Assembly: GCA_947683625.1 (NCBI GenBank)
Contig: CANTUR010000835.1
Coordinates: 1 to 64,000, forward strand
DNA: 64,000 nucleotides
Reading direction: 5' to 3'
Source of the DNA: Mallotus nudiflorus
Taxonomy: Eukaryota > Streptophyta > Magnoliopsida > Malpighiales > Euphorbiaceae
Positions 24,401-35,849 of this stretch are shown one piece after another. The position numbers and the translations under genes are program-made. Position 1 is the first letter of the stretch, and each line of letters begins with the position of its first letter. The notes below the pieces were generated by a model. It saw nothing but the letters and a program-made list of their open reading frames with translations, ran no database searches and was not told the origin of the DNA.

Positions 24401-24987
24401 GCTGTGTGACCAAATTTCTAGCTGTATTTTCTTGAAAGTGTGGGAACCAATTCGCACTATAATGTCAAGTTGCTTATTTTGGGTGTGGTTTCAAGAGCAC
24501 ATATGCAGTTGACTTTGCTAGTCAAAGTTATAGGCTTGTTTATATTCATATTTTTTGCTCATCCCTCATCCCTTTTGCCAATATTTTATTTATTTTTTAA
24601 TGAGAAATGAATCTCTTGAAGATATTAAGAATTTGGCTGGCCTGTCTTCATTGTGGAGGGTCGTATTTTGCTGCTTTTGGCCTTTCAAATTTAAGTTTTT
24701 GCCCATTGTTTTTAGAATTATATGTATCTAAAATTAGATTAGTTACCGAAAATTGAATAGTATAATAATATAATTTTTTTTAAGGTATTAATAAATTAAA
24801 ATTTTAATTCTTGCCAAAAAATGATTGCTAGTTTTCTTTAAATATTTTTTTAAGGAGAGTCTCAAACTATATTTACTTATTACTAAACTTGATTTAAGAA
24901 TATAATAGAATAAATTAGTAAAATATTAAATTTTTATATGAAATGCCAAATGTATATCTTGGCTGGTACATTGTTTTAGCTTCTGTG

Positions 24988-24991
<4 letters not shown>

Positions 24992-25033
<42 letters not shown>
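24992..25033. repeat. (AT)n microsatellite in block copy B
   Basis: About 42 bp of alternating TA. The same position in the OPT-side copy (36190-36214) has about 25 bp, and copy A has none (near 4180). Confidence 0.9.
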
Positions 25034-25035
<2 letters not shown>

Positions 25036-26075
25036 TTATCGTAGTTAACTACGAATGGTGTTTTTGAGCAAAGTACCGGGAAAATAATATTGGTGCCTTA
25101 AAATTTTTTTTATTAATGTGGTTATGAGCGGTTATAGTGGTAAAAAATATGAATATTCAAACGTAAAGAGTAGAATTCGAATATTTTATTTTCTATTTTC
25201 CTTCATTGTAGTAAGAATTAATCATTTAATTGGTTCAAAAATTTTTTTATTGATATTTTAAAAACAGTTACACTATTTAATTTTCGGATATGAGCAGTTA
25301 AATAATAACTTTTATGGTAATCAAAGATTTTTATTTTTTATTTTTTTTAATATTATGTGACATGATTAGCTTGCTATAATGTGGCAAGACATGATGGAGA
25401 GCAATATAAGATTCCAATTCTCCTTTATTAGCTTCCACAACGATGCTTATCTTTTACTCAATGACATCTAATCATATGCTAAGTTTTTATTAGTTGATGA
25501 TTCACTAAGAATATATTCAAGCGACCAACTTTTTCATTTGATGCATCTGAAATTAAATATAAAAAAAAAAAAAAGTAAAGCATTATGATTACCATGTAGA
25601 ATATGAGATATTTTAAATGAAATCTTTTTTATTTTTTATATAAATATTTTTTAAGAAGACAAATTACTAGATATCCATTTGTTTGAACTAAAAAAAATTT
25701 AATATATCAGTGTTCTTATAAATTTAGTATTTTTTTGGTCAGTTAATAAAACTTATCAAACACTTAAATATTAATTGAAATATTCAAATGATATATTTTT
25801 ATTAATTAAAAAACTAATTAAAAAGTGAGTTGATGTGTAGAGAATAAACTGATAAATCTAAAAAAATCCACATATATTAAGCTAAATAATAATAATAATA
25901 TTAAAAGTTGAAATTTCCATAAAGTCATAAGTGATTATTTATACTCGAATGGATATAAATCATTCAATTTATTCAAGAATCAATAATTATATAATAATGA
26001 TCCCCACCTTAGCTAAATCCAATATTTTTGCGAGTTGCGAGTTGCAAGTTGCATTTTGTAAGCTAAACCAATCAA

Positions 26076-26923
26076 TGTTATACGTTCCATATGAACTATA
26101 GCAAGTTTTCAATTTATTATCACTAGACGTTCCATAAACGTTCCACAAAAAATATAATGAAATTCATCAATGCTATACGTTCCATAGGAACTATAGCAAG
26201 TTTTTAATTTATCATCACTAGACGTCTCACAGAAAATATAGGGTGCATCGTTAGACGTCCCACATGGGATATAACGAAATTCATTAATGCTAGACATTTC
26301 ATATGAACTATAGCAAGTTTTCAATTTATCATCACTAGACGTTCTACATGAACTATATCAAGTTTTCAATTTATCATCACTAGATATCCCACAAGGAATA
26401 TAACGAAATTCATCAATGTTAGACGTTCCACATGAACTATAGCAAGTTTTCAATTTATCATCACTAGACATCTCACAAGCAATATAGTGTGCATCGTTAG
26501 ACGTCTCACAGGGAATATAACGAAATTCATCAATGCTAGACGTTCCATAAGAACTATAGCAAGTTTTCAATTTATCATCACTAGACGTCTCACAGGGAAT
26601 ATAGTTTACATCGTTAGATGTCCCACAGGGAATATAATGAAATCCATCATTGCTAGACGTTCCACAAGAACCATAGTAAGTTTTCAATTTATCATCGCTA
26701 AATGTCCCACAGGAAATATAGCGAAACTCATTTGCATAAAGTTCACTAGACGTTCAGTAGGAAATATAGTGAGACTTATCAAACATCATACATTGCTCAG
26801 CAATTTGAGCATTAATCTATCATTTAGGATACAATCAAGTGTCCTAATTTCTTTCTTTCGAAATTGTGTGCTTCTATTGCTTTGTCGTAATTTTTCAAGT
26901 AAATAGCGACAAAGGGGGGCAAC
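26076..26923 (+). mobile_element. 3' internal remnant of an LTR retroelement with polypurine tract
   Basis: Sequence starts abruptly where copy B stops and runs to a purine tract AAAGGGGGGCAAC (26911-26923), which sits directly before an LTR start TGTAAGCACCC at 26924. That arrangement marks the 3' end of a plus-oriented element. The remnant is mostly a minisatellite. Gag and pol are missing, so the 5' part was deleted together with the OPT promoter side. Confidence 0.72.
26080..26770. repeat. Hierarchical minisatellite next to the polypurine tract
   Basis: About seven copies of GTTTTCAATTTATCATCACT, spaced by 47 to 120 bp, alternate with GTCCCACAGGGAATATAA-like and CGAAATTCATCAATGCTAGA-like modules. 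The last copies follow a 119-120 bp period. On the minus strand the modules read as open peptide repeats such as GTSSIDEFRYIPC and SSDDKLKTCYSSY; on the plus strand they are also open for 139 codons. Both-strand openness points to repeat structure rather than a protein. Confidence 0.82.
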
Positions 26924-28530
26924 TGTAAGCACCCAAATTTGGGATGCAATTGTGTACAATTGCGACATAAGCCCCTATGATGAAATTTATTCAAAAATTG
27001 AACTTGGTTGTAGATTTTTTGGACTTTAGGGACTAAATTGTAACATTTTTTACGATTTGATTATAAGGAAGTCAATTTTTCAGGAGTCTTTTGATAATTA
27101 AAAGTTAAAAAAAAAGGATGGCATTTAATGCCGATCGACATTGGTGTAATACTGACCGTCATTGTGTAATGTCGATCAGTATTGCACAATACCAACACGT
27201 AAAAGTCCTATTTTTTCTATTTTTCACGTATTTTTTTCTTATTTTTATCGATTTTTTTCATTGTTGGTTGAAAATTCAATTTTATCTTTATTATTATCTG
27301 ATAAGGTTTTTAAACGCGTAAGTTTTTGAAATAAAAAATAGACGCTGTCATCAGATGAGATGAGATGAGTCTGTTCCTCCGAAGGAGGAAGTTAGTACAC
27401 AAGCAGAGTCTACATTTAAAAGTAGAGTATGCATGTGTGCGAAGGAGAAGAGGAGAACTTTTTTTTTGGGGAGAAAATTTTTTTTGGAGACTCATAGAGA
27501 GAATTGCGTAAAAAAAAAAATCCTAAACTTAAAAAGCTTATGAGAACACCCTTTCCAATCCAGAATCAACAACAAGTCAATTTTAACGGTGATAATCTAA
27601 TCTGAGGGGCTATCTCAAAGTATTTGCACAACATCTAAAATCATCAATGTTCTTTTCTATTCCATTCTTTTTTTTCTTTTTATGATTTTTATTTTGTTAT
27701 TGTTTTGATTTTTCAATTTCTCTACTAATCTAATTACTTTTGTGTTTTTTTATTTTTGATGTTCATATCAGGATTAAGGAGGATACTGCCTATGTTTAGT
27801 TGAACAAAAAGTTTATGGAATGTCATGGAAGAACATGTATTGTTTTCGAGTAGAACTTATGATTTTTATCTTTATTTTGTATTTTGGTATCCTGTGTAGT
27901 TTTTTTAGTTCATGGCTGTATAATTGTTAAATTTTAATTTTGTACGTAATTTGTAATAGCCCCGATAGTGAGAATAGTAAAAGATTTAATTTTCTGCACT
28001 TTAAAATTAATTAGTAAAATTAGGTTCATTGGGTAAAATTAATTAAAATGAATGGTGGCTAATTAATTAGGGTTTGTATGTAATTAAATTAGGTTTTTTA
28101 GAAATCATCTATGAATGTGTTTTGATTTGATTTTGTTGTGTTTTTTTTATGTTTTTTAATGTTTTTGGGCTTTTTTATTTGGTTTTGGGCCCCACACCCA
28201 CGTTTAAGTCTAACCCATTTAATAAATAAGTTTAAAAATGGTTTAGGGTTTTAAATAATTAAAATTAATTTAGATCCACTAGGTTAATTAGATTTTAGGC
28301 ACACTTAGTTAATTAAAATTTGTTTAGACTTAGCTTAACCCACTTAAATTTATTTCTTTTAAAATAAATAGATAAAGGTTCACATTTAACTTAAAATAAA
28401 ATCAAGTTAGACTTAGGCTCACTAACTTAACTTTCTTTTAAAATTGAATAGACGTAAACCCATCTCTTAGATAAACTAAAATAAATAGATCTAAACTCAC
28501 TAATTAATAAAAATGTAGGCTCACATTTAG

Positions 28531-28940
28531 TTCCTTTCTCACTTGTAAATAAAATGTAAATCTAGCTAACTTTTTAATAAAATTAACATAGTTTGAACTT
28601 ATGGAACAACACGATTTTGAGTGCATTTTTTATGTGTAATTTTATTGACTAAATGCCTAGGGTTAGATGGATGTCAAAATATGGTTTAATAAAATTACAT
28701 GTAATTAAGAATGAAATAATCATTTATAAAATTATTCCTTTCTCACTTGTAAATAAAATGTAAATCTAGCTAACTTTTTAATAAAATTAACATAGTTTGG
28801 ACTTAAGGAACAACGTGATTTTGAGTGTATTTTTTATATGTAATTTTATTGAATAAATGCCTAGGGTTAGATGAATGTCAAAATAGGGTTTAATAAAATT
28901 ACATGTAATTAAGAATGAAATAATCATTTATAAAATTATT
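28531..28940 (+). repeat. Tandem duplication, period about 204 bp, inside the LTR
   Basis: Units 28531-28734 and 28735-28940 both begin TTCCTTTCTCACTTGTAAAT and are nearly identical, with a few substitutions (for example GGTTAGATGGATG against GGTTAGATGAATG). Confidence 0.9.
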
Positions 28941-30217
28941 CTAAATAAACACGAGACTAAGAGAAGTTAATATTCCATATCTAGAATCTTCTGGTTGTGG
29001 TGCTAGCTTTCTTTTAGGGAATAGAGTACCATCTTGTCACGACCCAAAACAGGAGCCATGACTGGCGCTAGGGAACGAGAATTCTTTCGAATCCGAAACC
29101 CGTAGCAAACCTTAAAAATAAAATGAAAGCATGCAATAATAATAAAAATAACTAAAATATCTTGCAGCGGAAATTAAAATTTCATATGTAATAATGTAAC
29201 TCATCCACTAATTTAATAACAAAAACTCATCTCATATATATAAAATCTTTCAAATACAATTTTCTCAGTTCGAACCTTTTAAAATTTAAATCTCATACAT
29301 ATATAAAATAGACATCCCACAACTTGACTACTGCAGTGTCTAGAATACAAAATAAAATCAAGTAAGCAGTTTACATAATAAAGCCGGGGCGAAAGAAATC
29401 CGATGTAAGGGTCTGCTATTGAGGTCTGAGGACGAAGACTCTCTTGAAAAATAATCAACGGAGGGGAGTCAGACCACACTAAGTGAATTGTTATAATATA
29501 TATATATGCATAACTAAATGACAAATGCAAACACTCAAGAGTATATATAATAAATATATATACAGGCAAATACACACAGATGTAGCAAAAATCATTTTAT
29601 ATAATATTGAAAAATATTCGTTTATGAAGGATTAAATAGAACGTTAGATGATCGCAACCTCAAATAGTGTTAGACAACACTCTAGCCATACAGGCTCACT
29701 TATTTCAAATAAATTCACTTGTTCCATTTGGACAGTAGACTGATCCCGAGACACTAAGTCAACCGAGCTCCAACAGTCTGACTGTCAGTGTGATTGGCCT
29801 CGAGACACTTGGTCAACCGAGCTCCAACAATCACACTCTCAAATCTCATCTCACATCAATTAAATCTGTAATACCCTATATATATATAATTATTTGAATA
29901 AAAAAGGGATATATTTTTCTCAAATAGTATTAGTAATAATTATTTTTGCATTATATTATATTATATTTGTGTTAACATTATATTTAGGGTTAAATATTGA
30001 TTTAAATGTGTATATTAAAGTAATTTGTGTATATATGCATGTATAAGTAGTATATGTATATATATACATATGTACTAATATTTATCTATATACATACATG
30101 CATAAATATATGTTAATATATAGTTATATATTATTATATTAATGGTAATTAATATGTATATATATAATATAATATGTGTATATATAATTAGTGTATATAT
30201 TTCATGTAGTGTATGTT

Positions 30218-30221
<4 letters not shown>

Positions 30222-30273
<52 letters not shown>

Positions 30274-30294
30274 TATATATAAATATACATATAG
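30222..30294. repeat. (AT)n microsatellite in nested LTR
   Basis: About 48 bp of pure alternating AT followed by imperfect TATAAATA units. Open frames running through it on the minus strand (poly Tyr-Ile) are artefacts. Confidence 0.9.
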
Positions 30295-30309
30295 AATATA
30301 TTTGAAGAG

Positions 30310-30570
30310 AGGAAGAAGGAGCCGAAGCTCACCTCCCTCCCCCACGGCGCGACGCCCTTGACTGCCACCGTCACTGTGCCTCCCCCATCTCCGACCACCA
30401 TCTGCTGCCTCCTCCTCCTTCTCCCTCACCTCCGGTCGCCAGCAGAGCCACCGGAACCGTTGGAACGGGAAGAAGCTGAGAGTAGCTTCTAGGATCGGCC
30501 AAGCTCCGTCCGGCCACCATTTCCCTCCATTCCGGATCCAATCTCCTCCCCTTGCACCGGTGAGACACAT
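30310..30570 (+). other. GC-rich island with conserved splice-donor-like end
   Basis: The counterpart of 11940-12230, ending CTTGCACCG|GTGAGA (GT at 30560). The three islands share position and the GTGAG end but not a conserved reading frame. I take it as LTR leader sequence. Confidence 0.5.
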
Positions 30571-31418
30571 TCCAAGCTTAGTTTAAGCTTTAATCTGGTT
30601 TTTGGTTCAGTTTTGAGGATTGTTAGTTTTTGAACCCTAGGGTTTTGAATTTTTTTTTAACTTGCTCTAGCTTGATTCATGCAAATTTCCTTTTCAAATG
30701 TGATTCCTAGTAGCTCAATCTACCTCTAGGAATTTTTGTATAATTTTTGGAATTTATTTTGATTTTTGGTGAATTTTTGAATATTTTAATATTATTTTAG
30801 GAATTTTAGGGAATTAATTATAAAAATAATAAATAATAATAATATTTGGTATTTTGGTGTTATTATTGAGTTGATATTAATTTTAGGGTAAGAAAATAAA
30901 TTTTTTTGAATATTATACAATTTTTAGGAATTTTTATACTTTATGTCAAAATTTAATTATTAGGCTAATTATATTTTTTTAGAAGAAATGAAAAGCCATT
31001 AATATTTTTTAATTATATTAAGAATTTAACATTGAGAAAATAATTTTTGGCATGATTAAATAATTTTAAAGAATTATTTTAGTATAAATAACACATTGTG
31101 TAAATTAGGTATTTTAGGGGGGGGGGTAAGAATGTAATTTTACACTAAGTATGATATATATATCTATTTTAATTAGTTTTATTACTATTTAAAAGGTTTA
31201 GACAATTTTATAAATTAATTGATATAATTTCCTAAGTAGTGTAAAATTTTAAATGTCAAATTCCCAATATATATATGTATTCATATAATACATTATCAAG
31301 GTTTTAATTTGGATAATAATTATATTTATATTGTTGGTGATGGAATACAAATTTAATTGTTTAATTTTGAATAATTAAGATTTTATATATGTTATTTATT
31401 TTTAGTATGTGTGTATGT

Positions 31419-31421
<3 letters not shown>

Positions 31422-31461
<40 letters not shown>
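31422..31461. repeat. (AT)n microsatellite in nested LTR
   Basis: About 40 bp of alternating AT. Confidence 0.9.
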
Positions 31462-31463
<2 letters not shown>

Positions 31464-32159
31464 AGAAATAAATATTATTAATTTTTGATATTTGATTGAG
31501 TTGTGATCTCGATCGGGGCAAATTGTAGTTTTGGAAGCCCGACTCGAGTGTGGATGATGTGAATATTAGAAGTTCATTTTTCTATGCAGGTCTGGCTCTA
31601 CCTTCGGTAGAGAGATGTCCATTTTATAGAGGAGACTCTGTCAAAATTTCAGTAGATTTTCTCGTAAAATGTGATACTCGTAAAAAATTTCTATCGTTAG
31701 TTAGGTTAAATCCTGTCTGTCGAGTCTCGTCCGGTTTTCCTCGAGTCAGTCTGAAATTTCATTATTTTGTTGATTTCTGATTTCGATTCTTTAGTCATGT
31801 TTTAAAAGTCGATTCATTATTTTTCTTTTAGAGCATATCGAAGCAGAAGCTGTGAGACCGAGGCAGACGCGTGGTCATCAGCCTTCGCATTCATCTTGTA
31901 AGTCAATAGAACGATCTGTGCGTGTGTTTATTTAAAGAATGCATGCGCTCGTATTTCTATTATATTGATTATATGATTTATTTAATTTAATGCTATTATT
32001 TACGATTTAAATGCATTTTATTTATTTAAAATCGATTTGAGAAATTTTGGTAGAACGGGCTACCTGGTGGGCTTCACCAGGACTATGTGCACATGGTAGA
32101 GATTGAGAGATGGATCCGATAATTGTATGATTGATGAATGTTAAACTGGGACGGGTGTC

Positions 32160-32335
32160 TCGGTAGAAGCCTTTGCTCTCGGGGACCGCCAGTAATTGGA
32201 AAGTCAATAATGGACTGGGATGGGTGCCTCGGTTGATGCCTTAGCTCTCGGGGACCGCCAGTGCCATTTATTTGGATTAAGTGAATGACTACGGCTTGGT
32301 GCCTCGGTTGATGCCTTTGCTCTCGGGGACCGGTA
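32160..32335 (+). repeat. Triplicated CTCGGTTGATGCC..CTCGGGGACCG module
   Basis: Three modules (near 32157, 32227 and 32300) of TGCCTCGGTTGATGCCTT then GCTCTCGGGGACCGCCAGT with small changes, spaced about 70-75 bp. The sister LTR at 11456-14637 has a two-copy version (GAGCTCGGTTGAC..TGTCTCGGGG near 13880 and 13930). Confidence 0.75.
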
Positions 32336-35300
32336 GTCTAGTTGGAATAAGTGGGCCCGGTTGGCCATTTAGATTTTGGGTTTAGGGTTCTACCGAGATT
32401 TTTCAAAAGCTATACTTATATATTATAAATTATTTTCACTATAAACATATATAGTTTTCAAAAAAGCTTTCAAACCGTACAGCTCTTTTATTGACTTACT
32501 CAGTGAGGTCTGATTCCCCTCAATTTATTTTTTTCAGGAGCTTCGGAGTTCGACCTCAGACTACCTCCACGCTGGGTTTCTTCTTCACCGGCTATTTTAT
32601 GTAGGTCATTGTAAGCTGTACTGTGTGTTAATCTAGGTTGCTGCAGTAGTATATGTACTAAGGATTTGTATGGTTTAAACATAATTATGTAGTTTATTTG
32701 TACGAAATACGCTTATGTATAAAATTTAAATTTGATTTATAATGTGAGACGTTGAAACACATTTTATTTAAGCAGTTGAATTTGTGTATTATGAGAAAAA
32801 TCAGTTTGATAATGTGTTCTGTTTTAAAATGAAGTTTAAAATATGAATGGTTTTATTTTCTTTTCCTTTAGGCTTACTACGGGTTTCGGGGGCCTTATGG
32901 CTACCCATTCCTTAGTGTCAGTCACGTGCCCTCGGGTTCGGGTCGTGACAAAATCAATCCAATCAATATCCACAAATAGGTTAGTAATTTAAACTAAATT
33001 CTATCGTTATACCGGTACGTACTCTGTCCTAGTGCTGCCCACTAGGTAGCACATTCTATTGATATCCTTCATTCAAAATAAATCCATACATTCATAAAAT
33101 AAATGATGCATGACATTAATCAAAATAACAATATAAACCATATATATATTAGAAATATACCAAAAATAAATCAAGTATATTTCAAGTATATATATGTCAA
33201 ACAAATTCAATTTAATTACAAAATAAACCAGAAATAAACTATATATATACTTAAAACAATTTAAGTATAAATCATGGATAAAACATGTATTTAATTCAAA
33301 ATATACCAAAAATATACTAAAATATACCTAAGCATTTATTAAATCATTTATGCATAATTCATAAAATTTTAAACATATATTTCTAAAAACATGCAATCCT
33401 AAAACAGGTATATATAAAATAACAACTCACAGTTGTGCACTCCTCGAGACGGGTCCGACGGGCCTGGTCCACTAGGTCTCGATTTCAGTGCAATTAAGCA
33501 AACAAACGACAACACGAAATCAGAATAAATCCAACGAAATTCTAAAGACTCAACCTAGAATATTGGACACAAATTAGGAATAAGGATTTGACCGGATGTC
33601 ACGTTTTACGAGAATTCTATCAAAAATTCAGCAGAATCTCCCCTGTAAAATGGACATCTCTCTACTCATAAAATAGAGTTGGTCCTGCAAGAAAACACAC
33701 TTCGAGTATAAACAGTCGCACAACCCCTCGGTCAGACTCCCAAACTACAATTCTACTGACTGAGGTTCACAATTCATGAGATATGCACAGAATACATTTA
33801 AATTTCAAAAATACTGAAAATACCCTTTATAAATCAAAATATAGCAAATTAGATATTTAAAACACTGAAAATAATTATTTTACCAACAATTACAATAAAA
33901 CCCTAATTTAATAAAATATTATTAAAAAAAAAATTCTTGATAAATTCATAAATATTAGCCAAAATTCATTTTATAAATCCAAATTACGTAATTAGTCCTA
34001 AAACACATTAAAAATGATTAAAAACTCATTTATTTACAAAAATAGTATATTATTTATAATTTGAAAATAATTTTCAAAAAATAGTTTTAATTAGTTAAAA
34101 ATACTAAATATTTTGTAAAAATAATTTTTATACCTCAAATAATTATTAAAACCAACCAATTTAATTTAATTTTCAACTAATTTATTACCAAAATACCCCT
34201 AATAATATATAAATTCACATAATATACAATAATTATTCAAAAATTGACTAAAAATTATACAATTGCTCAAAAATTAATTTCTCAACATATAATTCAATAA
34301 AATCAATAATTATACTCAATTAACCCATTAATTTTAACAAAATACTTATTTAACCTAATTTTCCAAAAATCACCTAAACTAAATAAATTCATAATAATTA
34401 TACAAAAATCACAAAAATTAAAAATAAATTTCTAAAATTCATTTTAACCCCTAAAAACACCATAAATCACAATTTCATAATTTATTTAATTAATTTATGA
34501 AAATTAGAAAATATTAATAAAATAATAAAAATTCACAAAAATGAAAATAAATTCCAAAAATTCCACAAAAATTACAGGATGTAGATTGAGTTACTAGGAA
34601 AAATATTTATGAAGGAACTTAGCTTGAATCATTAGAATCAAAGTTCAAAAAATTAAAGAACTCAAAATGGTCGAAATAGAAAACTGATCACCAAAGAAAA
34701 TCTAGACCAAATCAAGTGAAACCAAGCTTAGAAATGCACTCACTGGAGCTCAAGAAAGAGATAGAGACTGGCGGTGTCCAATTTGGTGGTTGGAAAACAG
34801 TTGAACGGAGATGAGTTTAAGTTTCGGCTTCTCGGGTTAAAAACGTTCAAAACTCACCGGAAATGGAAGCAACAGGCGGTGGAGTGAGCTAGAGAGGGTG
34901 GTGGCATGCCGGAAGGCACACCGATGGTGAGGGAAAGAGTTGCAGCAGCGAGAAACGGGAGGAGGGGGCGTCGGGAACTAGGGAAAAGACAATGACACAT
35001 TTTGTAATTTTTCTTAACTATATATATATATGACTTTAATAACTTATATTATAATATAATAATATTATATTCACAAAAATCCCCACACCACATGTTTAAA
35101 AATAACAATATCTGTATACATATATATATAATACATATTAATTAAGTAAAACTATATATATACATACCTAATTAAAAATAAACCCTAAAATACTAAAATG
35201 TATATATATGCATGTATATGTATATATATTAATATGATAATTAAAATCATGCATGGATTCATGCAATTACGTAAAACGGATTAACACAAATAATAAATAT

Positions 35301-35644
35301 TTATTTAGGTTTTAATTTTTTCAAAAATAAAATTTTAAAGAAAATTTTACGTAAAAAATTTAAAATAATTAAAAATAACTTTAATAATTAACAAACTAAT
35401 TAAATAATCAAATATATTTATCAAAATTATTAACACTGCATATTCTTATGCAATTTAAAATTATATAAAATCTCGGGATATTACATACATTTTTTATTTA
35501 TCCCAGTTATTATCCTGAGTGGCGACTCTTCATTTTCACACTATATTTTTTTGACAGTGATTAGTGTGTTCTTTAAAACCCTAAATCTAAATAGTATTAC
35601 GGTTGTTAAAATTTTAGACGCGTACTAAACTCGGCTGATCTACA

Positions 35645-35814
35645 CCCAATCCGTTTAACATTTAAGAACATGTACTTATATCCATCTTTGCTAATGCTGG
35701 AAGTGCATTTGAGATGGATTTGCATATGCTGTTGGTATTGTTGCCATTATTAAAGCTTTTTATCAGACAAAAATATCTTTCTTGGCTAGTTGGATTCTCA
35801 TTGTCACTACGCAG
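35645..35814 (+). pseudogene. OPT transporter exon 1, 3' fragment (pseudogene)
   Basis: Closely matches the last 170 or so bases of exon 1 of the intact OPT gene (37217-37388) and keeps the following donor GTAAGATTTTC. It starts exactly where the upstream LTR ends, inside what is the NPG motif of the intact gene. A stop replaces the AAA codon after TTTAACATT, and a 1-base loss near 35713 (TTTGAGATGG against TTTGGAAATGG) shifts frame. The first two thirds of exon 1 and the promoter are gone. After a T-rich intron start (to 35849) the sequence jumps to the duplicated upstream block. Confidence 0.92.
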
Positions 35815-35826
35815 GTAAGATTTTCT

Positions 35827-35849
35827 TTTTTTTTTTTTTTTTTTTTTTG
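35827..35849 (+). repeat. Poly-T run at duplication junction
   Basis: About 23 T with no other base, at the point where OPT intron 1 sequence of the broken copy joins the upstream block. It probably served as, or resulted from, the breakpoint. Confidence 0.8.

Larger units (their letters stand above)
19070..26075 (+). repeat. Segmental duplication, copy B (OPT-upstream-like block)
   Basis: Collinear with 250-5140, interrupted by the solo LTR at 19407-21405. Its last part (24680-26075) also matches 35850-36675, upstream of the intact OPT gene, including ATTCAAGAATCAATAATTAT and the GAGTTGC/CAAGTTGC repeats near 26035-26055. Similarity to the OPT-side copy stops near 26074 after AAACCAATC, where retroelement sequence begins. 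No coding sequence is seen. Copies A and B differ by many small indels, so the duplication is not recent. Confidence 0.82.
29877..32950 (+). mobile_element. Solo LTR nested within a solo LTR (Tekay/Del-like subfamily)
   Basis: A 3074-bp insertion, TGTAATACCC..GGTCGTGACA, flanked by a perfect 5-bp target duplication AAATC (29872-29876 and 32951-32955). Joining the flanks restores the host LTR's alignment to the 11456-14637 copy. It belongs to a related but distinct subfamily: the terminal 80 bp and the CTCGGGGACCG repeats near 32180-32330 differ. It contains two long AT microsatellites and a G10 run. No coding domain is present. Confidence 0.92.
29035..35485 (-). mobile_element. Solo LTR, Tekay/Del-like, minus orientation, itself interrupted
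   Basis: The plus-strand ends are TGTCACGACCC (29035) and GGGATATTACA (35485), the reverse complement of the 11456-14637 family. Minus the inner insertion (29877-32950) it is about 3.38 kb. It shares with its relatives the splice-like donor (34742-34743 on the minus strand), the GC-rich island and the block CCTAGCGCCAGTCATG. The flanks are CATCT and TACAT, with no clear target duplication; possible causes are inter-element recombination or decay. No gag or pol is seen. Confidence 0.83.
26924..35644 (+). mobile_element. LTR of a Ty3/gypsy-like element, interrupted by nested solo LTRs
   Basis: It starts TGTAAGCACCC after a polypurine tract and ends GATCTACA at 35644. Without the nested insertion (29035-35485) it would be about 2.27 kb. 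Near its end it has GAGTGGCGACTCTTCATTTT, typical of the 3' part of several plant gypsy LTRs. The right edge abuts an OPT exon fragment, so the parent element inserted within an OPT exon. The left flank of the insertion is lost, so no target duplication can be checked. Confidence 0.7.

Noticed and set aside
26080..26770. CRISPR-like or protein-coding repeat array
   Set aside because: Spacing is irregular and hierarchical, the spacers are themselves repeated, and the DNA is plant retroelement next to a polypurine tract; it is a minisatellite.
30075..30570. Minus-strand frames of 108-117 codons
   Set aside because: They run through an (AT)n microsatellite (poly Tyr-Ile) and the GC-rich LTR island; no conserved domain.
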